Shown here piece after piece: positions 10,200-20,867 of a stretch of DNA of 64,000 nucleotides (position 1 is its first letter; every line of letters begins with the position of its first letter). The notes beneath the pieces were generated by a model. It had not been told where the DNA came from, did not search any database, and saw nothing but the letters and a program-made list of their open reading frames with translations. Source of the DNA: Timema cristinae (Eukaryota; Arthropoda; Insecta; Phasmatodea; Timematidae); contig JBCFYV010000012.1 of NCBI GenBank assembly GCA_039000515.1, positions 36,946,387-37,010,386 of the forward strand, given 5' to 3'. The position numbers and the translations under genes are program-made.

Positions 10200-10803
10200 G
10201 TAACTGACTTGCCCCTGAAGAATATATGAAAGCATTCACAATAATATTGCCCTAATTTTATAAACATATTTAATTTTATTTGAACTTTATAATATATTAC
10301 GTGATGCTTAAGGCACTTCTTCTTCTAAGAAGGCATGAGCCACTGGCAGTGACGTCACAGTGCGTGACGTTGGTAGAGTCAATATGACAATTTAAGGTTT
10401 TTAAATAATAACTTCCTTTTCTGGAAAGTTCGAATAGAGATTTTAAAAGGTAATTTGAGGCAGCTTCCGGCTCTCGGACCTTCTACTGCCACCGGATGTT
10501 TGTTTTTCTTTGTATTTTAATTTTTTACAAATCCTTCTAGAATGATCTTTCGAAGTTAGTTATTTACTAGGCGTGGTGAAATCACTAGCAGTGTCAGAAC
10601 AGCAGTAGCAGCAGCAGTGGCAGATGAGCACTAGCTCACTACAGAAGTACTGGCTCACTCATTGTGACCAATAGGTACGTGTTATCATTATCAGTCGCGT
10701 CTCGAAATTATTAACATGATCAGTTTTACAATCAAAACAATAGTGACATTAAAATAAAATCACATCTAACCTAATAATTGTGTATTATTTCAAGAGTTCT
10801 ACA
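10200..10803 (+). repeat. Possible 3' part of a solo or truncated LTR
   Basis: An AATAAA-type signal at about 10752 and an end reading GTTCTACA at 10803 come directly before TTGGCGCTCAATCACAGGG. That resembles the Lys-tRNA primer site that follows many Gypsy-type LTRs. The 5' edge is not clear; the start given is only the first TG-beginning stretch I could consider. No second LTR was found in the window. Confidence 0.3.
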
Positions 10804-11035
10804 ATTGGCGCTCAATCACAGGGTATAAATACCAATTTATCATCATCAAGGTACCGTACCGCTTTAATTAGTGCTCGATCACGGGGCAATTATCAGCTAA
10901 TTAAACAGAAACACATCATTTAGCGCCCAATTCGAGGTGCAACGAATATTTCAATAATACTTCAATTAGCACCCATCGCGGTGCAGTAATAAAACCATAA
11001 TACTACAATTAGCGCCCATCGAGGTGCAAGAATAT
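10804..11035 (+). repeat. Five reiterations of a primer-binding-site-like motif
   Basis: Variants of TTAGCGCCCATCGAGGTGC start near 10805, 10868, 10920, 10966 and 11009, with spacings of about 63, 53, 45 and 43 bp and AT-rich spacers. The first is closest to a Lys-tRNA primer-binding site. The decreasing spacing and drift suggest a short decayed tandem repeat seeded by that site. Confidence 0.6.
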
Positions 11036-11039
11036 TTCT

Positions 11040-11885
11040 AAAACAAATTCATAACATTAAAACTAACACAATTTTATTAAAGATAAAATTTCAGACGACA
11101 AAGACGTTTAGTGTTGAACACGTCATCTAGATTATCCTAAATATCTCTAGTGAATATATTTTATCATTTAAACATGGAACTTGGGATCCATCAGATAGAT
11201 CTTTCACTCGGCAGATTTTTGTAGACATAGCATAATGAGAGATAACGTTCTATTTGTATGGATGGTATAACATTCTTATACAATTTTGTTTTACGTGTAT
11301 GGATGTGGTATTGGAAGAAATGTTTTGATACCGCGCTTATTCCAAAATAAGTAATAAAATAAACTGTAGATATCGAACGAATAGAATTAAAATGTATTCA
11401 AACATCACGATTTCAGTAGGTTATTTTTATTTACAAAATAATTTATGTTTTTATATATACTTAATTTTTATTTAGTTAACGCAATTACTGTAATTAGTTT
11501 TTAGTTTGTCATAATCTTTTATTCATAAATTAATAAGCAAGTCACATTTCATTCCTTAAATATTTTAAATAATAACTTATTAATAAATATTGTATATTAT
11601 GTTCTAATATATTTTATTTTCTATAAGTTTAAAAAATATATTGTAAATATGATGTAGCATTTCATTCAACAGAATTTTATTAAATAATGACTTCAAATTT
11701 TACTAATAGATTATATTTGCCTTATATAAAATCTTGTTAAATTTGTCTTGATTTTATTTCTCATTATTGTCATAAATAATTGGTTCACCACTATTTTTTA
11801 TTTCTGTTTATTACTTAAATTAACTTTCTAATTATTTGACACAAGGAACTCGAAAGTGTACTTCTAAACTAACAAAAGTATGCTA
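11040..11885. other. AT-rich DNA, nothing recognised
   Basis: Very AT-rich, with no open frame of note. It could be internal sequence of a decayed element following the possible LTR, but I see no protein homology. Confidence 0.4.
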
Positions 11886-11887
11886 CC

Positions 11888-12145
11888 TATAACCATCTTG
11901 AGATTGTTATATCAAGCTCACAACATTACACCCTATCTCTATCTTTAGATAGTTCTATCTAGTCCATCTCATTAGACCCTACCTCTATCTTGAGATAACT
12001 GTATTCAATCAACCACATTACACCATATCTCCATCTTGAGATAGTTCAATCTAGTCCACCTAATTACATCCTATCAATATCTTGAGAAAGTTCTATCCTG
12101 TCTACCACTTTACACCCTATCTTTACCTTGAGATAGTTTAATCCT
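11888..12145. repeat. Minisatellite of about 48 bp, five units
   Basis: Units contain CATTACACCCTATCTCTATC, then TTGAGATAGTTCTATCTAGT and a CCAC link. The CTTGAGATA core recurs five times with moderate divergence. Confidence 0.8.
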
Positions 12146-12417
12146 CATACTTTATTTCTATTGTGTAAAAATTATCTCTCTAAAATTAAAATATTAATAG
12201 GTGTTCAGTCTTGATTTTTTGTTTTGTTTTTGTTTTCCGAAGTATTTTGGTAGTCTTGGGAGTATAGCAAAAATAAGAATAAACTAACTTAAATCTATGG
12301 ATGAATCTACCGACATTATATAAAAAAAATATTTAACTTAACTAAACAAATAAAACATACTTTACGGGTTTTAATATAACTAAAATAAAATACTGTAGTT
12401 AAATAAGTACTCCAGTT

Positions 12418-12560
12418 TTTTTTTTTTTTTTTTTTTTTACATTTTTGTTTCACATAGTTGCTCATGCTTTTCCTTAGATTTAATTTCCTATATTTTTGTT
12501 CATATTATTATTACCTGTTCAGGCTATACACCTATGTAGCCTACTAATTACGCTAAGCTT
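12418..12560 (-). mobile_element. Poly-T tract and SINE 3'-tail fragment
   Basis: A run of about 21 T is followed at about 12500-12560 by the minus-strand version of the common SINE tail. The tail hairpin is CCTG-AA-CAGG here instead of CCCG-AA-CGGG, at 12513-12525. No head is visible, so this is an old, 5'-truncated copy. Confidence 0.55.
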
Positions 12561-12561
12561 A

Positions 12562-13100
12562 AACAAGGATTTGGACTGAAATATTTATAGGTTCTGGTTC
12601 TTGTTACGGTTCTTCCAATAAACACTTTAGGGTCTCGGTTCCAGTTAAAGAAAAAAGTTCCTGTTCTTTTTGGTTTATAATTAGTTTTCGGATCTTTTAA
12701 TTTTTAATGTACAGTTATACTACAAATATAAAACTGTCAGTCCTCATTAGTACTTACTGACTAATACTTTAATCCCCTTTGAAAATTAATACATCCTAAC
12801 TCGATCAACAATCCTGAAAACACGATAGAGTAGTGTTTCAAAATTAAATTAAAGAAAGAATAGCATAAAATCTAATTAAATAAACATTTAAAACATTTGA
12901 GAACGAATAACCTTTATGTAGCTAAAATAAAGTTTGATTAGAATTCCGGTACTAAATCAATTTATTTTTACATTTTCTTAAAAATGGCTTAATTCCATTT
13001 ATTGATTCTGGTTCATCCCCCTGATCTTAAATCTATAACAGACACAACATCAAGCCAAGGTTGTTAATTAATAACTGTGAAAGGGGAAGCCAAAACTTCA
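12562..13100. other. AT-rich DNA, nothing recognised
   Basis: Purine-rich and AT-rich segments with no gene or clear repeat boundary. Confidence 0.4.
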
Positions 13101-13104
13101 CCAA

Positions 13105-13180
13105 TGATACAATGGGAATCGAACCCGCGACTCTAAGATAAATAGGTGGACGTGCTACCGACTGGGCTAAGGCGTTGAAC
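13105..13180 (-). mobile_element. tRNA-like segment (SINE head), not a functional tRNA
   Basis: On the minus strand an A-box-like TTAGCCCAGTCGGTAGCAC is followed 30-35 bases later by a B box, GCGGGTTCGATTCC. The D stem and acceptor stem do not pair, so it is a decayed tRNA-derived SINE head or a tRNA pseudogene. Confidence 0.5.
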
Positions 13181-13216
13181 TCCTATTTCATTATTTAAGT
13201 CGATTAACTGTGTATG

Positions 13217-13389
13217 TACACCTCTGACAAGACATCTTGTGAATGTGGGGAATGCCAGGCCTCCACCGTGGTTCGGATTCCACGTTAAACTGTAGGTCCT
13301 CCATTTCATCTCACAATCACCCTACCATTACACATTAGCGTAAGTGCGTATAACCCGAACGGGTAGTAAGACGCGATGCTAATAATAAT
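13217..13389 (+). mobile_element. SINE type B, 5'-truncated
   Basis: This copy lacks the tRNA-like head. It starts within the body (CCTCTGACAAGAC) and runs to the ACCCGAACGGGT tail and (AAT)n. A perfect 11-bp duplication, AACTGTGTATG, at 13206-13216 and 13390-13400 flanks it. Truncation plus target duplication fits LINE-driven, tail-primed insertion. Confidence 0.9.
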
Positions 13390-13400
13390 AACTGTGTATG

Positions 13401-14600
13401 CAGGTATGAAGATGCAAGCAAGATTGTATCTGTAGATTTTTTACTTAAATATTTGTTTAGATATCCAAATATTAATTTCTTACAGTTATTGCTTGGTCTG
13501 ATTTTAAAAACAGTACTTAATGGCAGTTTTTTCAAATGTATTATATGTCTTCTTTTATTTTTTTAAATGTAATTGAATTGAAAATACCCAAGAGTAGTAC
13601 ATAACATTTGAATACGCCGCCAGAACGTTTGTTAGTTAGGGAAACCATCATAAAGCACTACTAGTGCTAATATGGTTCTGAAAAACACATTGATCTCTAT
13701 AATATAACTATAGCTGAAATTGTCGAGCTGTCGTCTACATACCATTGTTTAAGAGAGAAGAAAACTTTCGGGTATTATCTTCTCTCTTACACCCATATAA
13801 GGCAATGTGGCATTTTGATATCGTTCATTAATTTGATTGACTATATCAAATAAATCAATGTGTGATTAGTTAAATGAAATAAATAATTTAGTAAAAGCTT
13901 TGAAGAACATAACAAAGTTCAAAATCGGCTAGTTTTTTCTTTAAATAAGCTAATGTAGCCTAATATATACTATAATTTTTGAAGGAAGCTCGCTTTTAAG
14001 GCTTTATCTCGTACCAGAATTCTACCCTATAATTGTGTTTAGGTAGGATTAAAGACCTTCCAGAAGGAAATTTCTACTTCCGTCCTAGATGGCCATTTAT
14101 CTTACAAAAATATTAAATATGTGATAGTATTTTGGTACGAAATAAAGCCTTACAGATTGGGAATATTACTAAAAACAGCCTATAACCCAAATTATCATTT
14201 GAACGTAAGACTTCTACACAAAGTTTGTCATTCAAACAAATGTAATCAAGTTTTAAGATGCTTTATTAATTATATTTATCTAACTTGCAATGTAAAATGG
14301 TTTATGAAACCAATATATAAGCTAATAACCAACTTTAAATATAAGTGTAGTGTTGGCAGACTGTAAACAACATTGATGATAATTACATAATTATTTAAAG
14401 ATGTTAAAGATTTTATTCGAGTTTGTACAGTATTACCTGTAAAACTGAATTGTATACTCTTTAATGCAAATGTTTTTTCCAGAAAGTGTGATAAAATACT
14501 TCACTATTTTCAAACAAAACACTTTTATTTATCAGATACATGTTTTCGCATAAGAACATTGAAAGAAACCGTTAAATTTGTCCCCCCCCCCCCCCCCCCC
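13401..14600. other. AT-rich DNA ending in a poly-C tract
   Basis: No supported gene. The 81-codon plus frame at 14121-14366 resembles nothing I know. The stretch ends in about 19 consecutive C at 14582-14600. Confidence 0.4.
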
Positions 14601-14613
14601 ACAGTGTAGCAGA

Positions 14614-14807
14614 CGATAAATTTGAACGCCACGCTTTTGTCCTTGGCAATGTGTATGTGTATGTCCATCCAGTTATATTATAGAGATCAATGGAAAAACA
14701 GGACAGAGGCGCCTTCAATAGTATTCCCTATTCAATGTTCAAAACGAGCGTCTACTTGGTTGGAGATAGACGACTGTGATCACGTAAGAGAGCTAACATC
14801 AGAAGAT
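14614..14807 (+). CDS. Weak candidate host exon
   Basis: A pyrimidine tract ending CCCACAG, followed by a second AG at 14612-14613, could act as an acceptor. GAAGATG/GTGAGT near 14808 fits a donor. Between them the plus frame is open and has a hydrophilic, protein-like second half (a WLEIDDCDHVRELTSEDG-type stretch). A second frame here is also partly protein-like, which lowers confidence. No neighbouring exon was found and the family is not recognised. Confidence 0.15.
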
Positions 14808-14869
14808 GGTGAGTCAAAAGCAATTTTGTATGACGGCACAGTAACTCTTATATTGCTGTATTTATAACA

Positions 14870-16080
14870 ATGTACTGTGTTTTAATGTGAAGGGCTAAAA
14901 GGGGTTTAGCCCGGCATAATTTTTTAAAATAAGTTTATGGAAGGAAATATTTCAGCTTTACATCCGAGAATGTCAATGGGAGTGAAATAATTCTAAGTTA
15001 AGCAATTCATTAACATCGCCACCTATACTATATGTCAAACATATGCAAAGATATGTCTGATGCAAAGGTTGTTAATAACCCTACTACTACTAAACCAAAT
15101 AATTATACATTGGCGCTTTATTCTCGTGTTTTTTCACTTTAAAATATATTTTCAAGGGTAACAGTGAATTACAATTAAACCAGACTTATTTTAGCTAAAA
15201 CAATTTATTTAAAAAAAAACCACTCAAATTATGGTTGATACACTTTAAAGGATATGTACTCTCTCAGTATATCTTTAAAATACTTTGATAAGCCCATACC
15301 GGCTATATACATTACGAGGAAAAGGATAGACAGATTTTGACAAAGAACCTATCGGGAAAAACAGTACTATTTTTAAACGAAAATCTGACTCCTCGAGTAA
15401 ATTTTCAGCTTTTATTTTTTTATTTACATCGTCAAGGACTGATGGATGGTTTTATTTATTTAAATAAGTGGTCTGAGGTCAGAGTTCCTGGCTACAGATT
15501 CAGTTGTCCCGGGCTCAGTGGCTCCAGAAGAACTTTAAAAGGGGTAGGCTAACCTGGTATTATGCTTTATGGCAACCGGGGTTTGAACAGGACGGGTCAA
15601 GTCCTCGCGTCATATTCTGTAAGGGTTTGCCAGAAATGGATGAGACCTGTAATGACTCTCCATAGCTGATTATCCTGGATGACCTGATGCGTGAAGCCAA
15701 TGAGTTGGTTGTCGATCTTTTCACCAAAGAATACCATCATCAAAACATTAGTCATGTACCTTACACAAAATATATTCTACTAGGGCAAGGGCCAAAGAGA
15801 CATTTCCTTAAGCGCACATTATATTGTACTTTTTAAAAATCCCAGGGATAAAGCTCGTATTCAACATTTTGCACGTCAAGTCTGTCCAGAAAACCCCCGT
15901 GTTTTACAAGAAGCTTACGCTGATGCTACAAGTACTCCCCACGGCTATATTTATTCATTTTCCTTCCAACCCCTTAATTACGTTAGCTAAAATTGCTCAA
16001 AAGTAAAGATATCAGGGGCACAAAATGTTTTCTGGCCGGGTGGGCAGGGGGATGGGGGTAAGGGGGGGGCAGTTAAAGAA
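14870..16080. other. Intergenic DNA
   Basis: No supported gene. At about 15400-15760 the sequence is less AT-rich and has repeat-like fragments in minus and plus frames, without a clear match. Confidence 0.35.
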
Positions 16081-16084
16081 AGCT

Positions 16085-16320
16085 AACGCGCTAGTTTCAT
16101 GTTGAACTAGACTGCCGAGGACGGGGAGATCATGGTTCTAATCTTAGGTGGGTAAACTGGGGTGGTTTTCCCTAAACGGTTTCCACTCTCCATTCACGCA
16201 AATGCGGGTTCACTTCCTCTAAATTCAAACTTCCCAATTCCTAGCACATCAACATAATTAGTACTTGTGCGTATAACTCAAACGTTTAGTAAGACGTATT
16301 ACTAAAAAAATAATAAAAAT
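16085..16320 (+). mobile_element. SINE type A copy
   Basis: It has a diverged tRNA-like head (GCTAACGCGCTAGTTTCATG), the common body with CCTAAACGGTTTCCACTCTC and ACGCAAATGCGGGTTCA, and a drifted tail (ACTCAAACGTTTAGTAAGACG) with A-rich ends. It is an older copy than that at 19497. Confidence 0.8.
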
Positions 16321-17635
16321 AAACTTATGTTAAATATTCTTGATTTGTGGAATTGTTAGCCCATCTCGGAGTTTAATTTAGTGTAACTTTATGAGTTAAT
16401 TCAAACTAGTTTCAAAACTCTCCACCAACGTTTGTATACAGTCACAGCGCTAACATTGTTCGCGATTGCTACTGCTACCTATGTGGCATTTCAAAAAGTA
16501 CATTTTAAAGTGTTTATCGTTCGACTGTTATTTTGTATGTTGTGTTTTTATTTTGAGACAAAAATGAATGAAAGTTATTGAATAGACTTTTTTAATGAAT
16601 GTGGTTAAAACGACTTGTATGAAAAATCTGTTATTAGATCACAAATGAGGTATGTTAGTAAGTTAGTTAAAATAAGTCCCACACAATATTTTATACTTGC
16701 AACTAACTTCTCAAGATGATTGTTTACTTTTCTTATTTGGGCATGGTTCAAATGTATTGGTTTGTTATTTGAGACGGCTTTATTTTATTAAAGTTTATTT
16801 ATGTTGCAAAACATAAAAAACTAGTTTTTTATTAGTTTATTATTTAGACTATAATGTTTTCTATAAAATTGCTACCCTCTGATCAAGATTATACCTGCTG
16901 CCATGTTAACAGCCAAAGCCGAAAAGCCTATGGGTGATTATAAAAAAACTAACGATTGCTATTTTGAGATAAAAGTAGAACAGAACCAACCTTAAATTTT
17001 GTATTGCTTAGCGCTTAATGTCTTAACTATATTTGTTTACATTAGTAACTTATCTTCAAATTTATTTTTAACTGTTATACACTCCAAGTAAAATAAACAG
17101 CCCTCATAGACCTGTAATTAAATTTGTTTCTTCACCAAAGATTCAAACTTGGTTAGTAATGTACAAGTCCAGAATTCAGTTTTCACTTAATACACATATC
17201 AAAGAATATCTTATTGAACTGACTGCCAGGTCCAAATAACCTAGGCCTATTATTATGTTATGCCAAAAACACAAAATAAATAATTTTTCTTTAAATAAGA
17301 TGATTTTAATTGAAACTTGCCTGAAAAGTATACCACACCACAATGTGAAATAAATATATTTATGTTGGCTGTTCAGTATTGAAATCAGAACTTCTGATAA
17401 GACTAATAAGAATAAAGGTTTATATCTCATTCAAAATACTCTTTAACCTCATAGCCTAAATCATACAAATCATATAGGCCTACTCTAAGCTCATGCCAAT
17501 TTTATATTGACTAGGTTAAATTATATAGGCCTCATTCACTTACATGCTTTCAAAACTATCACATAGGCCTACATAGTCTTAGAATATTAAAAATTTGGAT
17601 GAGATCACACAAGTTTATCTAAGAGCAAAAAAACA
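16321..17635. other. AT-rich DNA, nothing recognised
   Basis: No gene supported. TAGGCCTA-type motifs cluster near 17460-17570. The 84-codon minus frame at 17176-17430 is hydrophobic and AT-driven. Confidence 0.4.
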
Positions 17636-17639
17636 CTTT

Positions 17640-17640
17640 A

Positions 17641-17672
<32 letters not shown>
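17640..17672. repeat. TA microsatellite
   Basis: A run of alternating TA, about 30 bp, slightly interrupted at its left end. Confidence 0.9.
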
Positions 17673-17673
<1 letters not shown>

Positions 17674-17997
17674 TTTTAGTGTTTAAAAATTTTTGGGAAA
17701 TATTGGATGATCTAATATTAGAATTTTTTTGAATAAGTCAGATTTAAAAAAATATGACTTGTCTATCAAAACAATAGAAAAATTGGAAAAGTTAAAAGAA
17801 AAAAAGTTAGCTCAAGGCTAAAATGTTTTAGCGACCGTCAGGTTATCAATTTATATGTGTATATAACTTGGTGGATAAAACTGATTGCTAAGAAGAGCAA
17901 TTTGCATTTAGATGAACCAATTCATAGATTTATCAGCATACATGCTTCAGTCACATTTCTTGAAGAACAAAATAGCTTCATCCTCATACCGCTATAG

Positions 17998-18564
17998 CAG
18001 GGCTGTCTCTCACAGGCCAAGTCGGTACACCAAGCCTTTGAATCTGACTCTTGACTACAGCTCCGACTCCTTCATAAATGGCTAGTGTATATTAATTACT
18101 TGTGAATGTGGGGAATGCCAGGCCTCCACCGTGGTTCGGATTCCACGTTAAACTGTAGGTCCTTCATTTCATCTCACAATCACCCTACCATTACACATTA
18201 GTGTAAGTGCGTATAACCCGAACGGGTAGTAAGACGCGGTGCTAATAATAATAATAATATATTAATTAGTAGGTAATAGCAAATTTACTTCAGTAAAATG
18301 CTCAAATACAGATTATGTCATGAGAAGCTTCTTGGGCATTGTGAATTTATTGTTGATTAAATTTGTCAGTCAAAATTATATATATTGGTCCTAAAAGTAA
18401 AAAAAGTATATAAGTAAAATTACAAATCAATCATATAACTTGTAGCTATAAGTTTTTATATTGAATTTGGAGTATGCAGGGCCTACATTTTTATTGACTC
18501 CGACTCCACCCAAAACTGCTTTTCGAGTCCAACTCATTTCCATGACTTTGTATTCACAGCCCTA
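17998..18564. mobile_element. hAT-like non-autonomous element split by a SINE
   Basis: The left end CAGGGCTGT and right end ACAGCCCTA are inverted. Inside both ends are CTCCGACTCC-type repeats, seen in a widespread hAT MITE group. The 8-bp flanks CGCTATAG and TCCTATGG match at 5 of 8, so the target duplication has decayed. A type B SINE at 18099-18258 sits inside, so the transposon is older than that SINE. No transposase frame. Confidence 0.7.
18099..18258 (+). mobile_element. SINE type B, 5'-truncated, nested in a hAT-like element
   Basis: It begins TTGTGAATGTGGGG, ends in the ACCCGAACGGGT tail and (AAT)n, and is flanked by a perfect ATATTAATTA duplication (18089-18098 and 18259-18268). Nearly the same truncation point occurs at 30524. 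Confidence 0.88.
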
Positions 18565-18744
18565 TCCTATGGGTTTAATGATTTATCAGAGACAGGTGAT
18601 CAATAAGAGTTGTAGGACATGCAGGCAATTATTGTTATTTGACTCTTTTCAAAGTTTGTAAGGCCTATCAGTGTATTCATTTATTTGGAATTATCAAATT
18701 ACCCCTCTCACATACTAGTATAAGCCTTATTATACAGTTTTACT

Positions 18745-19037
18745 ATTATTATTATTATTATTATTAGCACCGCGTCTTACTACCCGTTCGGGTTATACGC
18801 ACTTACGCTAATGTGTAATGGTAGGGTGATTGTGAGATGAAATGGAGGACCTACAGTTTAACGTGGAATCCGAACCACGGTGGAGGCCTGGCATTCCTCA
18901 CATTCACAATATCTCTTGTCAGAGGTGAAGGAAGGGTTTGGTAATCAGATAAATCTTTGCCGGGACCGAGGATTGAACCCGGCCGCCAGCATAGAAGTCT
19001 GACACCTTACCCCTAGACCACCAGGTCACCCTACACA
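18745..19037 (-). mobile_element. SINE type B, full length, minus orientation
   Basis: Same structure as the copy at 1255: an (ATT)n edge, the tail in minus sense, the body, then a tRNA-like head ending at the GACCACCAGGTCACC side. A perfect 11-bp duplication, ACAGTTTTACT, lies at 18734-18744 and 19038-19048. Confidence 0.9.
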
Positions 19038-19049
19038 ACAGTTTTACTG

Positions 19050-19496
19050 TTTTTCATTTTACATAAATTGCCCTGCTAAGTAAGACATTTTTGTATTATT
19101 TGTAAACACACTACAAATAAATTTGTAAAACTAGGTTTAACACCTTTTTTTATCCAGCACAAGGAAATATTAAAAATAAAGTTAAGAATTTTCATCTTAT
19201 TTTTTTGGGTTAAAATTAGGGTCTACTATTCCACTTATATTTTAGTGTTTTTTACCATTTGGACCAAGAAAAATATTTTATTTATCTATTTTTCATATTG
19301 GATTTCAAGTTTTTTTTTTAACATAGTGCCTAATCCAATAATTATACTGACCATAAATCAGGATCCCTAGTTAAAGGCCATGATTATATTGAATAGATAA
19401 ATTGATTAAAAAAAATGATAGGCCCTACCTTTTGTTGGAATGCTTACTTCAGGTTACTATTAAAACTATTTACAAATAGCAAATAACCCGCCTCGG
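19050..19496. other. AT-rich DNA, nothing recognised
   Basis: Short homopolymer runs only, with no gene or element boundary. Confidence 0.4.
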
Positions 19497-19746
19497 TTGC
19501 GTAGTTGGCTAACGCGCTAGTCGTGTTGAGCTCGACCGCCGAGGACGGGGAGATCGAGGTTCGAATCTCGGTCGGGTGAACTGGGGGTGGTTTTTCCTAA
19601 ATGGTTTTCCACTCTTCCTCCACGCAAATGCGGGTTCATTTCCTCTAATTCAACCTTCCCAATTCCTAATTCATTAGCGTAATTAGTACTTAGACCGTAT
19701 AACCCGAACGGGTAGTAAGACGCGGTGGTAAATATTATTATTATTA
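19497..19746 (+). mobile_element. SINE type A, well preserved
   Basis: The tRNA-like head starts CCCGCCTCGGTTGCGTAGTT with a clear B box, GAGGTTCGAATCTC. A body with TTTTTCCTAAATGGTTTTCC and CACGCAAATGCGGGTTCA follows, then the common tail ACCCGAACGGGTAGTAAGAC and an ATT run. The flanks TAGCAAATAA and TAGCAATAATAA are a probable, slightly altered target duplication. This is the best reference copy for type A. Confidence 0.9.
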
Positions 19747-20149
19747 CTAGCAATAATAATTTTATAACTCAATGGAGAATCTATATTGTATGTGACACTT
19801 GCAGGACCTACGTTTTAATTTAAAGGTGATAATTATTTGAAGTTACTGGTACATAAAGTTGGCTACTCGTACAACATTTTATACAATTTAATTCAGCTTA
19901 TATAGGTGTATTTAACATTTTCTGAATTTGAAATATTAAAATAAATAGGTATGTAGGCCTATTTTAAATTATTTTACAAATATTATTTTTTTATTATTAA
20001 TACTAGTTTCATTATTTCCCCTATTAATTTGACACACTTTTGGTGACACATTATAATTTGAAGGGCACTAAAAATTTATTGTAATATAATACTGTTGCAA
20101 TTTATCTAATGTCAGTAAAAACGTTATGTCACTCAAAAAAAGGAAGTAT

Positions 20150-20292
20150 AACTGCATTTGCGTTGATGGAGAGTGGAAAAGCATTTAGGAAAAACCACCA
20201 TCAGTACACTCGACCAGGATTCAAATTTTTATCTTGCTATCTAGTCTATCTCGAGAGTGACGCCTTAGACCATATGGTCACTGAAGTAAGTA
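20150..20292 (-). mobile_element. SINE type D fragment, minus orientation
   Basis: On minus it has a Leu-like head (GTGACCATATGGTCTAAGGC) and the start of the shared body. The 3' tail is missing. Confidence 0.65.
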
Positions 20293-20502
20293 ATTAAGTT
20301 TTTATTTCCAATATAGCATTCCTGTCAATGTTATACAAAATATGAGGTATCTAATTATTTTGATGTATCGAGTAGGCTTAGTCATTCTTTAAATTTAAAG
20401 GGTTTTTTTTCAAATAATTAGCAATGATCTAACAATAAACATGCTTTCTAAAAAAATATTTAAGTTAAACAGTAAAGACCCTTCACTAGATATACAATGC
20501 TT

Positions 20503-20846
20503 CAAGGTCGTAGCCAGCCAATAAATTCAGAGGGGCACATCCCACAATTGCTGTAAGCTAGAAAAATTTCTAAATGATAGAGTTCTAAAAGCTCTCCGAA
20601 GTCATTTATTTTTATAGTAAAATCCTATCTGCCAAAGGTTTGTAAAATTACTAAATATTTAACACCTCTAGAAGTTCTTTGAAGTGCTTTTTATGGTAAC
20701 ACAGCCCTCTAATTTGTATTTGTATCTTAATTTTGATATTGTTTGAACCATAAATTAAGCCATATATATTTTGTTAATAAATTTCGTGGTGGGGGGTGGG
20801 GTGGGGGGACTCCCAAATCCCCCCTCCCCCCGGCTACAGCCCCTTG
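20503..20846. mobile_element. Small hAT-like element with GTAGCC termini
   Basis: The left end CAAGGTCGTAGCC and the right end, read inverted as CAAGGGGCTGTAGCC, form short terminal inverted repeats. The 8-bp flanks CAATGCTT (20495-20502) and CAATGCTA (20847-20854) match at 7 of 8. A G-run and C-run pair lies inside the right end. It is 344 bp with no coding capacity and lies directly beside the 69-bp array. Confidence 0.75.
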
Positions 20847-20867
20847 CAATGCTATCTTGCTCACTCT

